DNA of 64,000 nt from Cognataquiflexum rubidum (GCF_022538115.1 NZ_JAKZAL010000018.1:1-64000), one strand, 5' to 3'; shown: positions 36,159 to 44,678, counted from the first letter of the stretch. Translations and numbers: made by a program. Notes: generated by a model not told the origin, from the letters alone.

Positions 36159-36923
36159 ATGATCAATTTCCTCCGCAAAATCCGCCAAAAGCTCTTACTA
36201 GAAAACAAGATAAGCGGTTATCTAAAGTACGGCGTTGGCGAAATCTTCCTTGTAGTCATCGGGATATTGATTGCCCTATCGATCAACAATTGGAATGAAA
36301 ACAGAAAACTTGACCAACAGGAAAAATCATACCTCAACAGATTGATCCAAGAAAACAAAAGTGATGTCCTCACTTTCGCTGCTGAAATTGAGCGGCTGGA
36401 AAATAATAATCACAAAATCGCCAATCTGAGCAATTCATTCAAAGAAAAGGATAGCAGTGATTCCCTATTGGTTCAAAGTGCAAGAGAATTCTTGATTTAT
36501 GGCACACTTTATCCCCGTTTCAATCCTTCCATTTCCACCTATGAGGACTTGTCCAGCACCGGAAACCTCGGTATCATAAAAGATACCGGATTAAGAGACC
36601 AAATTGTCACCCACTACCAAAGTTACCAAGCGGTAGAATGGGATTATAAGATAAATGCTGATTGGGCTATGCCGATTGATGCTCCTCTATTTATCCATAC
36701 AGATGCATTAATATTTGATACTGATATTACCTCATTTCTTTTTCCTGAAGAATCCACCGAAAAACTTGCCGATGACCTAAGGGTAAATCGAGATATCTAC
36801 CTCCGAAATGCCGCAATTCATTTTTGGATCAATAAGGATTGTATTATCATGCTCAAACAAATAAAAGAGGATACTTCGGACCTGATAAAAATTTTGGAAG
36901 ATGCCGTCAATACAAAAGAATAA
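36159..36923 (+). CDS. DUF6090 family membrane protein
   Basis: A 254-aa protein: basic amphipathic helix MINFLRKIRQKLLLENKISG, membrane helix GVGEIFLVVIGILIALSINN, then WNENRKLDQQEKSYLNRLIQ, a helical extension, and a soluble domain with SSTGNLGIIKDTGLRDQI. The WNENRK motif after the membrane helix is well conserved in this family; it is changed to NANQRR in 26004 and TRNEGRK in the chimera at 49544. Function is unknown. This is the only full copy in the window that is not bordered by REP palindromes. Confidence 0.85.
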   Translation: MINFLRKIRQKLLLENKISGYLKYGVGEIFLVVIGILIALSINNWNENRKLDQQEKSYLNRLIQENKSDVLTFAAEIERLENNNHKIANLSNSFKEKDSSDSLLVQSAREFLIYGTLYPRFNPSISTYEDLSSTGNLGIIKDTGLRDQIVTHYQSYQAVEWDYKINADWAMPIDAPLFIHTDALIFDTDITSFLFPEESTEKLADDLRVNRDIYLRNAAIHFWINKDCIIMLKQIKEDTSDLIKILEDAVNTKE

Positions 36924-36986
36924 GTATTATACAGGCAATAGCCTGTGGACTCTTGACATTCCTGATAGGTTAGCTCCAAACATTCC

Positions 36987-37036
36987 CCGGAAAGAAATCC
37001 CCCCCTTTGGAGAAGAATTTCATATGTTTCGTCCTC
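36987..37036 (+). promoter_or_regulatory. 21-bp-period upstream element, site 4 (sulfatase operon)
   Basis: CCGGAAAGAAATCC at 36987, TTGGAGAAGAATTT 21 bp later and GTTTCGTCCTC to 37036. It sits about 170 bp upstream of the sulfatase start in non-coding DNA (36924-37208). Confidence 0.6.
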
Positions 37037-37208
37037 GATCCGGTAATTGGCATCAATTATTTATTTAATTTTTTAATTGAAGTCGGTATTTTGATTTAGG
37101 GCTAAGGGTAACAAAGTCAAAATAAAAACCACGTTGAAATCTTGGTACCCAATTAAGGTTGATCTTAAACAAAACTCTATTGACAAGTTTGGAAATTAAA
37201 AATCAATT

Positions 37209-38852
37209 ATGAAAAATATATTTAGGACGAACGTATTTGCGGCTCTTTTTGGATGTTCACTTTTCTCTTGCCAACAAGAAATATCGCCACCTAAGCCTCC
37301 CAATATCCTTTTGATCGTGGCCGATGATCTGGGTTATGCAGATTTGGGCTCATTTGGTGGTGATATCGACACTCACAATCTGGATGAACTTGCCAATAAG
37401 GGCATTCGCTTCAGTCGCTTTCACTCTTCTCCTCTTTGTGCCACGAGTCGGGCCATGTTCCTTACTGGAAATAACAATCATGTTGCCGGAATGGGTATAC
37501 AGGGAAGAAGAGAGGGCGTTGAAGGATATGAAGGATTTCTCAGCGAAAGAATCATCACCATTCCGCAACTGCTCCAAACAAAGGGATATCACACCTATAT
37601 GGCCGGAAAATGGCACCTAGGGGCCGAGCCGGAGCATCATCCCGGAAACAAAGGTTTTGAAAAGTTCTTTATCACGCCCCAGGGAGGAGCCAATCATTAC
37701 AATAATTTTGGAATCCTTCCCCAAGCCCCTATTTCAAAATACTACGAAAATGGGACTGAAGCGGAATGGCCGGAAGGGGCGTATTCCACAGATTTTTACA
37801 CCGATAAACTCATCGAATATATCGGAAGCAATGCCGAAGATGGTAAACCCTTTTTCACCTTTGCCGCTTACACTACTCCCCATTGGCCGCTTCAGGTGGA
37901 TGAAAAATATTGGAAAAAATACGAAGGCCGCTACGATGCAGGTTATGAGGAACTAAAGAGGCAACGCTTTGAAAGCCTTAAGAAGGCCGGGATGATTCCT
38001 AAAGATGCACTTTTGCCTCCTTCTCATCCAAATGTCAAAGCCTGGGATTCGCTTTCTCCGGAGGAGCAAAAAATGGAAGCCCGAAAGATGGAACTCTATG
38101 CGGGAATGGTGGACAACTTGGACTACAATATCGGTCGGCTGATTCAATACCTTAAAGAAATCGGTGAATATGAAAATACACTAATCGTTTTTATGTCTGA
38201 TAATGGGGCTGCAGCCGAGGATTTTTATTATGTTGAGGGTTTTAAAGAGCTAATTAGAGAAAACCATACCGATGCCTATGCTGATATGGGTAAGCCCAAC
38301 TCATTTATTTCCTATGGCCCACAATGGGCAGAGGCGGGTTCTTCTCCCTTCAAATATTACAAGGGATTCACAACCGAAGGGGGAATGAATGTGCCCATGA
38401 TTATCAGCGGTCCCGGAGTAGAAAACAAAGGAAGCATCAATGATTCCTTTTTGACTTTGCTGGATCTGGCACCTACTTTTTATGAAGTAGCGGATGCTGC
38501 CTATCCTGTAGAATGGAATGGTAAAGCAGTGAAACCTCTTCTCGGAGCTTCACTTTTACCGGTTTTGACAGGTGAAAAACAGGCAATTCATGCAGAAGAT
38601 TATGTTTTTGGGATGGAGCTTAATGGCTACGCCTTGCTCAGAAAGGGGACTTGGAAACTTCTTAATACTAAAAGACCTTTTGAACTGAAAAACTTCGAGC
38701 TCTATAATTTGGAAACTGACCTATCCGAACAACAAGATCTGAAAGAAGCAAAGCCTGAAAAATACCAAGAGCTTCTGCTGGAATGGGACAAATTTTCTAA
38801 ACAGGTTGGAATAGTTTCTCCTTCTCCGAAACAAGGGGAAGAAATCAAATAG
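37209..38852 (+). CDS. Secreted arylsulfatase-family lipoprotein
   Basis: A 547-aa type I sulfatase. Signal: AALFGCSLFSCQQ. Metal-binding start: NILLIVADDLGYADLG with the paired Asp. The modified-Cys site reads LCATSRAMFLTGN, Cys at about residue 77, where the common pattern is C-x-P/A-x-R; Thr in third place is a variation. FMAGKWHLG-type block is YMAGKWHLG near 133 (KWHLG Lys/His), and the late FMSDNGAAAED gives the second metal site. It would hydrolyse sulfate esters on sugars or aryl compounds after formylglycine modification; no modifying enzyme is in the window. It heads an operon with an NTF2-like gene 15 bp after its stop and three single-TM genes. Confidence 0.9.
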   Translation: MKNIFRTNVFAALFGCSLFSCQQEISPPKPPNILLIVADDLGYADLGSFGGDIDTHNLDELANKGIRFSRFHSSPLCATSRAMFLTGNNNHVAGMGIQGRREGVEGYEGFLSERIITIPQLLQTKGYHTYMAGKWHLGAEPEHHPGNKGFEKFFITPQGGANHYNNFGILPQAPISKYYENGTEAEWPEGAYSTDFYTDKLIEYIGSNAEDGKPFFTFAAYTTPHWPLQVDEKYWKKYEGRYDAGYEELKRQRFESLKKAGMIPKDALLPPSHPNVKAWDSLSPEEQKMEARKMELYAGMVDNLDYNIGRLIQYLKEIGEYENTLIVFMSDNGAAAEDFYYVEGFKELIRENHTDAYADMGKPNSFISYGPQWAEAGSSPFKYYKGFTTEGGMNVPMIISGPGVENKGSINDSFLTLLDLAPTFYEVADAAYPVEWNGKAVKPLLGASLLPVLTGEKQAIHAEDYVFGMELNGYALLRKGTWKLLNTKRPFELKNFELYNLETDLSEQQDLKEAKPEKYQELLLEWDKFSKQVGIVSPSPKQGEEIK

Positions 38853-38867
38853 TAAATACAGATAATC

Positions 38868-39305
38868 ATGAAAAAAACACTTCTTTCTCTGATAGGACTT
38901 TTGTTAGTCACTTTCTCTTTTGCCCAGGAGGATGAAGTAGCTCTGATTCTCGCCCAGCGGGAAGCTTCCAATCAGGCCCTTCGTGCTTTTGATGAGGCAT
39001 TGAATGCTACCTTTTCAACTCCGGACGCCTTTATCACCACAGGGGCGGGTACACTTATAGCCGGAAATGCCGCTCTTGACGCTTATATCAAATCCCAAAA
39101 AGGCCCCAAAATGTATTGGATCCGGACTCCTGATGAAGTGATTGTCAATCCTAAAACCAATCTAGCCTGGGAAACAGGTACTTGGAAGGGATATTATGAA
39201 GACTCGGATAAACCGGTAGTAGGAGGGAAGTATTCCGCCCAATGGACCAAAGCCTCGGGGACTTGGCTGATTCATTCACAGTTATTTGTCACACTAGAAA
39301 ATTAA
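38868..39305 (+). CDS. Exported DUF4440/NTF2-like protein
   Basis: A 145-aa protein with a Sec signal (MKKTLLSLIGLLLVTFSFAQ) and one DUF4440 domain: REASNQALRAFDEALNATFS helix, TTGAGTLIAGNAALDAYIKS, and the sheet strands NLAWETGTWKGYY and YSAQWTKASGTWLIHSQLFV. It is 15 bp downstream of the sulfatase and 4 bp before the first single-TM gene, so it is part of that operon. The fold suggests binding of a small ligand; no catalytic residue can be named. Confidence 0.82.
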   Translation: MKKTLLSLIGLLLVTFSFAQEDEVALILAQREASNQALRAFDEALNATFSTPDAFITTGAGTLIAGNAALDAYIKSQKGPKMYWIRTPDEVIVNPKTNLAWETGTWKGYYEDSDKPVVGGKYSAQWTKASGTWLIHSQLFVTLEN

Positions 39306-39309
39306 GCTG

Positions 39310-40083
39310 ATGGAAAAAAATCAAGTCCCAAAAACTGAAAAAGACCTTTCCAACAAAGAGGTGATCAGCTCCCTGAAAAAGAAAAAATGGACATCCTATA
39401 TCAAGGAATTTTTGATGCTGTTTCTGGCAGTTTTCTGTGGTTTTCTGGCAGAAAATTATCGGGGAAATATGGTCGAAAAGCAGCAAGAAAAGCAGTTCAT
39501 CCAATCCTATATCGAAGATTTAAAATCTGATACCGCGAATATCAAAAGAAACCTGGATTATAGGAAAATGAAGATGATACAAATGGACTCTTTCATGCTT
39601 TTGCTTAGTAATCAAACCATTAAAGGACATGAAAATGAGCTTTATTTCTTTGGAAGGAGTCTGGTAAGAAGTGTCTGGTTTCAAAACAATGACCGAACCT
39701 TTGCGCAGTTGAAAAATTCAGGTGCGCTGCGGTTGATCCGAAACGAACAGGCCACAGATAGCATCATGGCGTATCAAAAAATGGTGGAAAGGTTAATCAC
39801 CAACCATGAAGATGATCGCACAGAAAGGTACAATGCCTTCCCTGTTATCTCTCAGATCTTCAACCCTTTTGTTTTTGATCAGATGGTGACTGCCAATGGA
39901 ATTCAAAGGCCAAAGAACAATCCGCCACTTCGTTCTTATGACCCTGCTCTACAACAAGACCTTGCCTTTTGTATTCACCAATTGAAAGGAAGCACTTTCA
40001 TAATTGAGACCAGGCTGGCACAATTAAATAATAAAGCAATCCAGCTTATCGCTTTGCTTACCAAAGAATATGACCTAGAGTAG
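39310..40083 (+). CDS. Single-TM protein related to DUF6090, paralogue 3
   Basis: A 257-aa paralogue. After a 30-residue polar head comes SYIKEFLMLFLAVFCGFLAE, then ENYRGNMVEKQQEKQFIQSY and a helical domain with LKNSGALRLIRNEQATDSIM and, near 205, NNPPLRSYDPALQQDLAF. It is most like the protein at 7394-8179, with which it shares the ENYR, QFI.SYIEDLK.DT and PPLRSYD blocks, so the duplication between the two clusters is recent relative to the rest. Function is unknown. It follows the NTF2-like gene by 4 bp. Confidence 0.72.
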   Translation: MEKNQVPKTEKDLSNKEVISSLKKKKWTSYIKEFLMLFLAVFCGFLAENYRGNMVEKQQEKQFIQSYIEDLKSDTANIKRNLDYRKMKMIQMDSFMLLLSNQTIKGHENELYFFGRSLVRSVWFQNNDRTFAQLKNSGALRLIRNEQATDSIMAYQKMVERLITNHEDDRTERYNAFPVISQIFNPFVFDQMVTANGIQRPKNNPPLRSYDPALQQDLAFCIHQLKGSTFIIETRLAQLNNKAIQLIALLTKEYDLE

Positions 40084-40086
40084 AAA

Positions 40087-40863
40087 ATGGAAGAAAATCA
40101 ATCAACCGAAATCGAGAAAGACCTCTCCAACAAGGATGTTATTAACTCTTTGAAAAAGAGGAATTGGAAATCCTATTTCAAGGAGTTCTTTATGCTGTTT
40201 TTGGCTGTATTCTGTGGATTCCTTGCGGAGAACTATCGGGAATCTCTAAGTGCAAGAAATATTGAAAAAGAATACATCTTCTCTTTGATTGAAGACTTAA
40301 AAACGGACACGACAAATCTCAGTCTGTACATCTCTTTCCGAAGAGAAAAAAGCGTACTCATGGATTCTTTGGCAGAAATGATCCTATCAGAAGAGCGGAG
40401 TTTATTGGGGAATCAGATTTACTTTTTGGCCCGGCAAGTATTCAACGAGCAGGCATTTTTTTATTCCGATGGTACCATGCAACAGCTGAAAAACGCCGGG
40501 AATCTTCGGCTGCTTAGAAAAAGAAACGTCGTAAATGCTTTGCTGACTTACGAGAAAAAGGTAAAGGTGCTCGAGGAATGGGATGAAAATGATAATAAGA
40601 CCAAATCAACTTTTCGCGAAATGGGTGGGAAAGTCTTTAATTCTTCGGAATTGAATAAGACCATGGATGCAAATATGAAATTCGTCATGCCGACGACAAA
40701 TCCCCAACTGATCACAAATGATTTTGAGGTCATCAATGAGATTGCTTTTCAGATCCACTACTTATCCAAAATGACCAAAGGCAATAGCCTCCGTGCCGAG
40801 TCTTTAAAGTCTGATGCAGCTCGCTTATTGGAATTGATTCATTCAGAATATAAACTCGACTGA
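40087..40863 (+). CDS. Single-TM protein related to DUF6090, paralogue 4
   Basis: A 258-aa paralogue starting 3 bp after the previous one. Head KDLSNKDVINSLKKRNWKSY is very similar to that of paralogue 3 (KDLSNKEVISSLKKKKWTSY), followed by the membrane block FKEFFMLFLAVFCGFLAENY. The middle motif is LKNAGNLRLLRKRNVVNALL. The rest has diverged. It has no recognised domain. Its start overlaps nothing and its neighbours are 3 and 2 bp away. Confidence 0.7.
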   Translation: MEENQSTEIEKDLSNKDVINSLKKRNWKSYFKEFFMLFLAVFCGFLAENYRESLSARNIEKEYIFSLIEDLKTDTTNLSLYISFRREKSVLMDSLAEMILSEERSLLGNQIYFLARQVFNEQAFFYSDGTMQQLKNAGNLRLLRKRNVVNALLTYEKKVKVLEEWDENDNKTKSTFREMGGKVFNSSELNKTMDANMKFVMPTTNPQLITNDFEVINEIAFQIHYLSKMTKGNSLRAESLKSDAARLLELIHSEYKLD

Positions 40864-40865
40864 CC

Positions 40866-41627
40866 ATGAAAAAACCGCCCATAAATCAAGATCAGACTAT
40901 TGAAGAGCACAATCCAAATGAGCCAATCGTCTCTAAAAAGAGAAACTGGACAACTTATTTCAAAGAATTCCTGATGCTGTTTTTGGCAATTTCCCTTGGA
41001 TTTTTTGTAGAAAATCAGCGGGAAGCTTATGTAGAAAACAAAAGTGCCGAAGTATTGGCGGTATCCTTGTTGGAGGATTTGAAACAAGACAAAGCTGCCT
41101 TACAGGAATCGATTGAGTTTGCCAAAGGTAAAGACATCACGATTCAAAATTTCCTAAAGATGCTCCGCAGTCCCGGAGAGTCTTGGGATACACTTGCTTT
41201 TTACAAAAGTATGACGGAGGTTTTTATCACCTTCCCTTTTTCGCCAACGGACGGCACCTATTCCCAAATGAAGTCCTCAGGTACACTGCGGTATTTTGAT
41301 CAGCAGTTAGTCAATAAAATGAACGCTTATGACAACCAATTGAAGAAAACTATTTTTAGGGATCAAATTGTTGAAAAAGCAGAATGGGAGCTTGTACCCA
41401 TGGCTGCTAAACTGGTCAATTTTGAGGTCACGGGAGAATTGCGGTTCAACAAGCCAATTACCACAGAGATGTACATCAAGATATTGGATCAAGATACTTT
41501 GGACTTATTTATAAATAAAGTGGTGACAGTCCGTACGATGATGGGACGTTCGCTTCAGGAATACGCAGCCCAACAGGTATTATGCGATGATTTGATTAAT
41601 GAGATAGAAGGGAAATATGACTTTTAG
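40866..41627 (+). CDS. Single-TM protein related to DUF6090, paralogue 5
   Basis: A 253-aa paralogue and the most diverged of this cluster. The membrane block is YFKEFLMLFLAISLGFFVEN, with the FCGFLAENYR of the others changed to SLGFFVENQREA. The middle motif is MKSSGTLRYFDQQLVNKMNA. The gene starts 2 bp after the stop of paralogue 4, so five genes from the sulfatase to here form one tight operon. After its stop comes an AT-rich stretch and copy 3 of the dispersed element. Confidence 0.7.
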   Translation: MKKPPINQDQTIEEHNPNEPIVSKKRNWTTYFKEFLMLFLAISLGFFVENQREAYVENKSAEVLAVSLLEDLKQDKAALQESIEFAKGKDITIQNFLKMLRSPGESWDTLAFYKSMTEVFITFPFSPTDGTYSQMKSSGTLRYFDQQLVNKMNAYDNQLKKTIFRDQIVEKAEWELVPMAAKLVNFEVTGELRFNKPITTEMYIKILDQDTLDLFINKVVTVRTMMGRSLQEYAAQQVLCDDLINEIEGKYDF

Positions 41628-41781
41628 AAAGTCGATTATTTTTTATCGATTTTTTTTATTTCTTGACTACAATTTTTCTAGCTATTCTCAATCAACTACC
41701 AAAGAAGATGGGATTTTCATATTAGGCAATTCATATTTTTAGATAAAGTTAATCTCTCTGTTAACTCCAATAAAAACAAAT

Positions 41782-41948
41782 AATATTTTGTGTGTATCCG
41801 CTTTATTGCACGTAGCCAATTAAATAATGGTAGGGGAACGATCAGCGGTTCTGTGGACAGTGGACTGTCGTCCGTGGACAAGTATCCGCAACCGATAAAG
41901 TCTCCTCAATCCCAACGTGCAACATTGCGGATACTCATATAATATTTT
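41782..41948 (+). repeat. Dispersed ~160-bp inverted-repeat element, copy 3
   Basis: From TGTGTGTATCCGC at its left end to GCGGATACTCAT at its right end, it matches the elements at 2188 and 34510. A 6-bp hairpin GGACAG/CTGTC.TCC lies in the middle. The direct repeat TAATATTTT on each side may be a 9-bp target duplication. Confidence 0.8.
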
Positions 41949-41976
41949 TATAACTACCTCATTTTGTTCTAATTAA

Positions 41977-41988
41977 TGATAAAAATCA
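41977..41988. promoter_or_regulatory. FNR-like box 1 (LamG lipoprotein)
   Basis: TGATAAAAATCA matches the core TGAT-N4-ATCA of CRP/FNR-family operators. It is centred 51.5 bp before a -7-like TAGATTTA (42034), about 90 bp upstream of the ATG at 42075. The two later boxes are identical. Confidence 0.55.
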
Positions 41989-42074
41989 CTATTAATATTG
42001 CATAAAATCATTTCTGTTTTTTAGCACTGAAAGTAGATTTATGGAAAATTTATTCACAATCAAACTCAAAAAAA

Positions 42075-43328
42075 ATGAAAACTCAAAAACGGTTCAGCAT
42101 TCTAAACTACCTGGTGGTTTTGTTTGCATTTGGTTTGCTGTTTTCCTGTGAGCAATTAGCTCCAGTGGAAGAGCCTGTAGCTGTATTGGAAGAATTTCAA
42201 GACCTCTCGGGGATATCACTTGAACCGGAAGATGATCCGATCAATGGTAGATTAGTATACTCTTCAGATTGTGAATCTGATTGCATAGAACCTGGAAGTG
42301 GAAATTACTTTGCCATAAGGGATTCTAAAAGCCAAAGTTCCGGAATCAACACAAAAAAGGTTTCCTATAAGGCTTATAATACCGAAAACAAGTTTGTAGT
42401 AAAGGTAAAATATGAGGTTACCTCAGGGCCGTCACAGGCAAAAGCCTCCATTGCGATCCAGATCAACGGAAAGAAAAAGGAGTTTAAGGCCGTCCCTTCA
42501 GGCTATACCGCCACCTTTTCCGTACCACTCGAAAAGGGATGGGAGAAATGTGATCAGGTTACTTTTTCCATTACACAAAAAGGACTTGGATCACCGATAT
42601 CCTTCTCAGAAGATTACAATTTGATACCTGTTTGTGAGGATATTCATGAGGGCCTGATTCTTTGGAATAAATTGGGATCCATTGAAGAGGTATTGAACAG
42701 TGAGGTGGGTCCAGATCTTGCTTTTTTTGATGAAGACGATGGATTGAATATCTCAGCAAACAGAGCTTTTGTTCCCGGAAAAATTGGTAAAGGGATAACT
42801 ATTGCACCTGGAGATTACTTCATAGAGGCTCGAATTCATAATTTGGTTTTGAATAATTTGAATTCGGTGCTAAATCCTGATAGGGGCACTATTTCTGTCT
42901 GGTTCTACCAAAAAGAAACTCCTGTTGGCTATGAACATAATCCCTACAGAATTTTTGATGGTCCTTATGGATTAGAGGCTGGGATAGGATTATCAAGTTT
43001 TGATGATAGTAATGAAGGCAAAACCAATGTGTTATTATTTGAACTTGGAAAAGAGGAGTCTTATGTTTCAATCAAATATGATGATTTCAATAAATTCAAC
43101 GGTCAATGGGTGCATATAGCGGCAGTTTGGGATAGAGAAGGGATTTCTGGCTCAAATGAAACCATGCAACTATTCATCAATGGAACAAAAGTTGCGTCAA
43201 CGACCAAAAATAATTGGAATTCCAGCTTTGGCGAAAGGGCTGATATTGCAGGAGCAAATGATTTTCCTGAAGGAAAATTCATTTTAGATGAAATTAAGAT
43301 TTATAATGTAGCCAAAACCAATTTCTAA
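42075..43328 (+). CDS. Lipoprotein with the shared N-terminal module and a LamG-like C-terminus
   Basis: A 417-aa lipoprotein (FALLFGL-type core, FGLLFSCEQLAP). Residues about 50-190 form the shared module: CESDCIEPGSGNYFAIRDSK, VSYKAYNTENKFVVKVKYEV, SQAKASIAIQINGKKKEF, GWEKCDQVTFSITQKGLGSP, ending at DYNLIPVC. After it the protein changes to a concanavalin/LamG-like jelly roll: IGKGITIAPGDYFIEARIHN, RGTISVWFYQKETPVGYEHN, WVHIAAVWDREG and FILDEIKIYNVAKTNF, which is typical of carbohydrate-binding surface domains. About 570 bp of its 5' DNA is nearly identical to the gene at 43587. It ends in a strong terminator. Confidence 0.85.
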   Translation: MKTQKRFSILNYLVVLFAFGLLFSCEQLAPVEEPVAVLEEFQDLSGISLEPEDDPINGRLVYSSDCESDCIEPGSGNYFAIRDSKSQSSGINTKKVSYKAYNTENKFVVKVKYEVTSGPSQAKASIAIQINGKKKEFKAVPSGYTATFSVPLEKGWEKCDQVTFSITQKGLGSPISFSEDYNLIPVCEDIHEGLILWNKLGSIEEVLNSEVGPDLAFFDEDDGLNISANRAFVPGKIGKGITIAPGDYFIEARIHNLVLNNLNSVLNPDRGTISVWFYQKETPVGYEHNPYRIFDGPYGLEAGIGLSSFDDSNEGKTNVLLFELGKEESYVSIKYDDFNKFNGQWVHIAAVWDREGISGSNETMQLFINGTKVASTTKNNWNSSFGERADIAGANDFPEGKFILDEIKIYNVAKTNF

Positions 43329-43343
43329 AAGTTTTCCATTTCG

Positions 43344-43370
43344 ATCCCGAAGAAGCACTTCTTCGGGATT
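43344..43370 (+). terminator. Rho-independent terminator after the LamG lipoprotein
   Basis: ATCCCGAAGAAG and CTTCTTCGGGAT form a 12-bp stem with a 2-nt loop, followed by TTTAC. The stop codon is 15 bp upstream. Confidence 0.88.
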
Positions 43371-43488
43371 TTACTTTGTAATTTTTTACTCATATTATCA
43401 ATTTAAAGATTTTGTGAACAGAGCCGAATTAACCAGTGTGAAATAACGGATATAATGTCATTTAATAAATTGGATATCAATAATTTAA

Positions 43489-43500
43489 TGATAAAAATCA
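43489..43500. promoter_or_regulatory. FNR-like box 2 (FISUMP lipoprotein)
   Basis: TGATAAAAATCA again, at the same distance (51.5 bp) from a -7-like TATCTTTA at 43546. The whole upstream region is related to that of the gene at 42075, so the box was duplicated with the gene. Confidence 0.55.
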
Positions 43501-43586
43501 CCATTTAGATTGCATAAAATCATTCCTGATTTTTTTTCCCCAAAGTATCTTTATAGAAAATTTATTCACAATCAAACCCAAGAAAA

Positions 43587-44678
43587 ATGGAAACTCAAAA
43601 ACGGTTCAGCATCCTAAACTACCTGGTGGTTTTGTTTGCATTTGGTCTGCTGTTTTCCTGTGAGCAATTAGCTCCTGTGGAAGAGCCTGTAGCTGTATTG
43701 GAAGAATTTCAAGACCTCTCCGGGTTAGCACTTGAACCGGAAGATGATCCAATCAATGGTAGGTTAGTATACACTTCAGATTGTGAATCTGATTGCATAG
43801 AACCTGAAAGTGGAAATTACTTTGCCATAAAAGATTCTAAAAGCCAAAGTTCCGGAATCAACACAAAAAAGGTTTCCTATAAGGCTTATAATACCGAAAA
43901 CAAGTTTGTAGTAAAGGTAAAATATGAGGTTACCTCAGGGCCGTCACAGGCAAAAGCCTCCATTGCGATCCAGATCAACGGAAAGAAAAAGGAGTTTAAG
44001 GCCGTCCCTTCAGGCTATACCGCCACCTTTTCCGTACCACTCGAAAAGGGATGGGAGAAATGTGATCAGGTTACTTTTTCCATTACACAAAAAGGACTTG
44101 GATCACCGATATCCTTCTCAGAAGATTACAATTTGATACCTGTTTGTATGGATGAAGATACCTTCACCGATCCACGTGATGGGCAGGTTTACAAAATTGT
44201 CAGGATCGGAAATCAGGTATGGTTTGCTGAGAATTTAAAGTATGCTTCAGGCGACTGTTATGATAACCAACCTGAAAATTGTGAGAAGTATGGATATCTC
44301 TATGGTATTTTTAATGCTCCTGAGTGCCCGAATGGTTGGCATGTCCCAAACAATTCCGAATGGGAGGAATTGATAGATTTTTTAGGAGGAAGCGAAGTTG
44401 CAGGGGGTAAAATGAAATCAATTTCTGGATGGAACGAGCCGAATATTGGAGCAACTAACGAAAGCGGCTTTACTGCCCTTCCGGGCGGAGATTTAATTTG
44501 GACTGTGTGTTGCGGTAGTCCAATATCTAATGGTTTAGGCGAATATGGTAAATGGTGGAGTAAAGATAATTATCATGTTTCTATAAGTAATAGTGGAAGT
44601 AACACAAGTTTTTATCGTTGGTTTGATGACGAAGGCGAGACACAATATGCTTTTTCTTGTCGCTGTCTTAAAGACTAG
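43587..44678 (+). CDS. Lipoprotein with the shared N-terminal module and a FISUMP C-terminus
   Basis: A 363-aa lipoprotein. The first ~190 residues differ from the upstream gene by only a few substitutions, with no differences noted from about position 43860 to the end of the module at DYNLIPVC. The C-terminus is then unrelated: a Fib_succ_major (FISUMP) domain with DPRDGQVYKIVRIGNQVWFA, ENLKYASGDCYDNQPENC, YGYLYGIFNAPECPNGWHVP, SEWEELIDFLGG and CRCLKD. FISUMP domains occur in surface proteins of fibre- and sugar-binding Bacteroidota and resemble the DUF1566/C-type-lectin fold. A terminator follows. The adjacent repeated 5' regions could recombine. Confidence 0.87.
   Translation: METQKRFSILNYLVVLFAFGLLFSCEQLAPVEEPVAVLEEFQDLSGLALEPEDDPINGRLVYTSDCESDCIEPESGNYFAIKDSKSQSSGINTKKVSYKAYNTENKFVVKVKYEVTSGPSQAKASIAIQINGKKKEFKAVPSGYTATFSVPLEKGWEKCDQVTFSITQKGLGSPISFSEDYNLIPVCMDEDTFTDPRDGQVYKIVRIGNQVWFAENLKYASGDCYDNQPENCEKYGYLYGIFNAPECPNGWHVPNNSEWEELIDFLGGSEVAGGKMKSISGWNEPNIGATNESGFTALPGGDLIWTVCCGSPISNGLGEYGKWWSKDNYHVSISNSGSNTSFYRWFDDEGETQYAFSCRCLKD

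Noticed and set aside
42412-42624. 70-aa frame inside the LamG lipoprotein, identical to one at 43924
   Set aside because: It is an out-of-frame shadow. Its identity in both copies only reflects the nearly identical DNA of the shared module.
33900-44678. Diversity-generating retroelement using the DUF1566 and FISUMP lectin-like domains
   Set aside because: No reverse transcriptase, template repeat or adenine-biased variable repeat was seen, and the variation is at the level of whole domains rather than codons.
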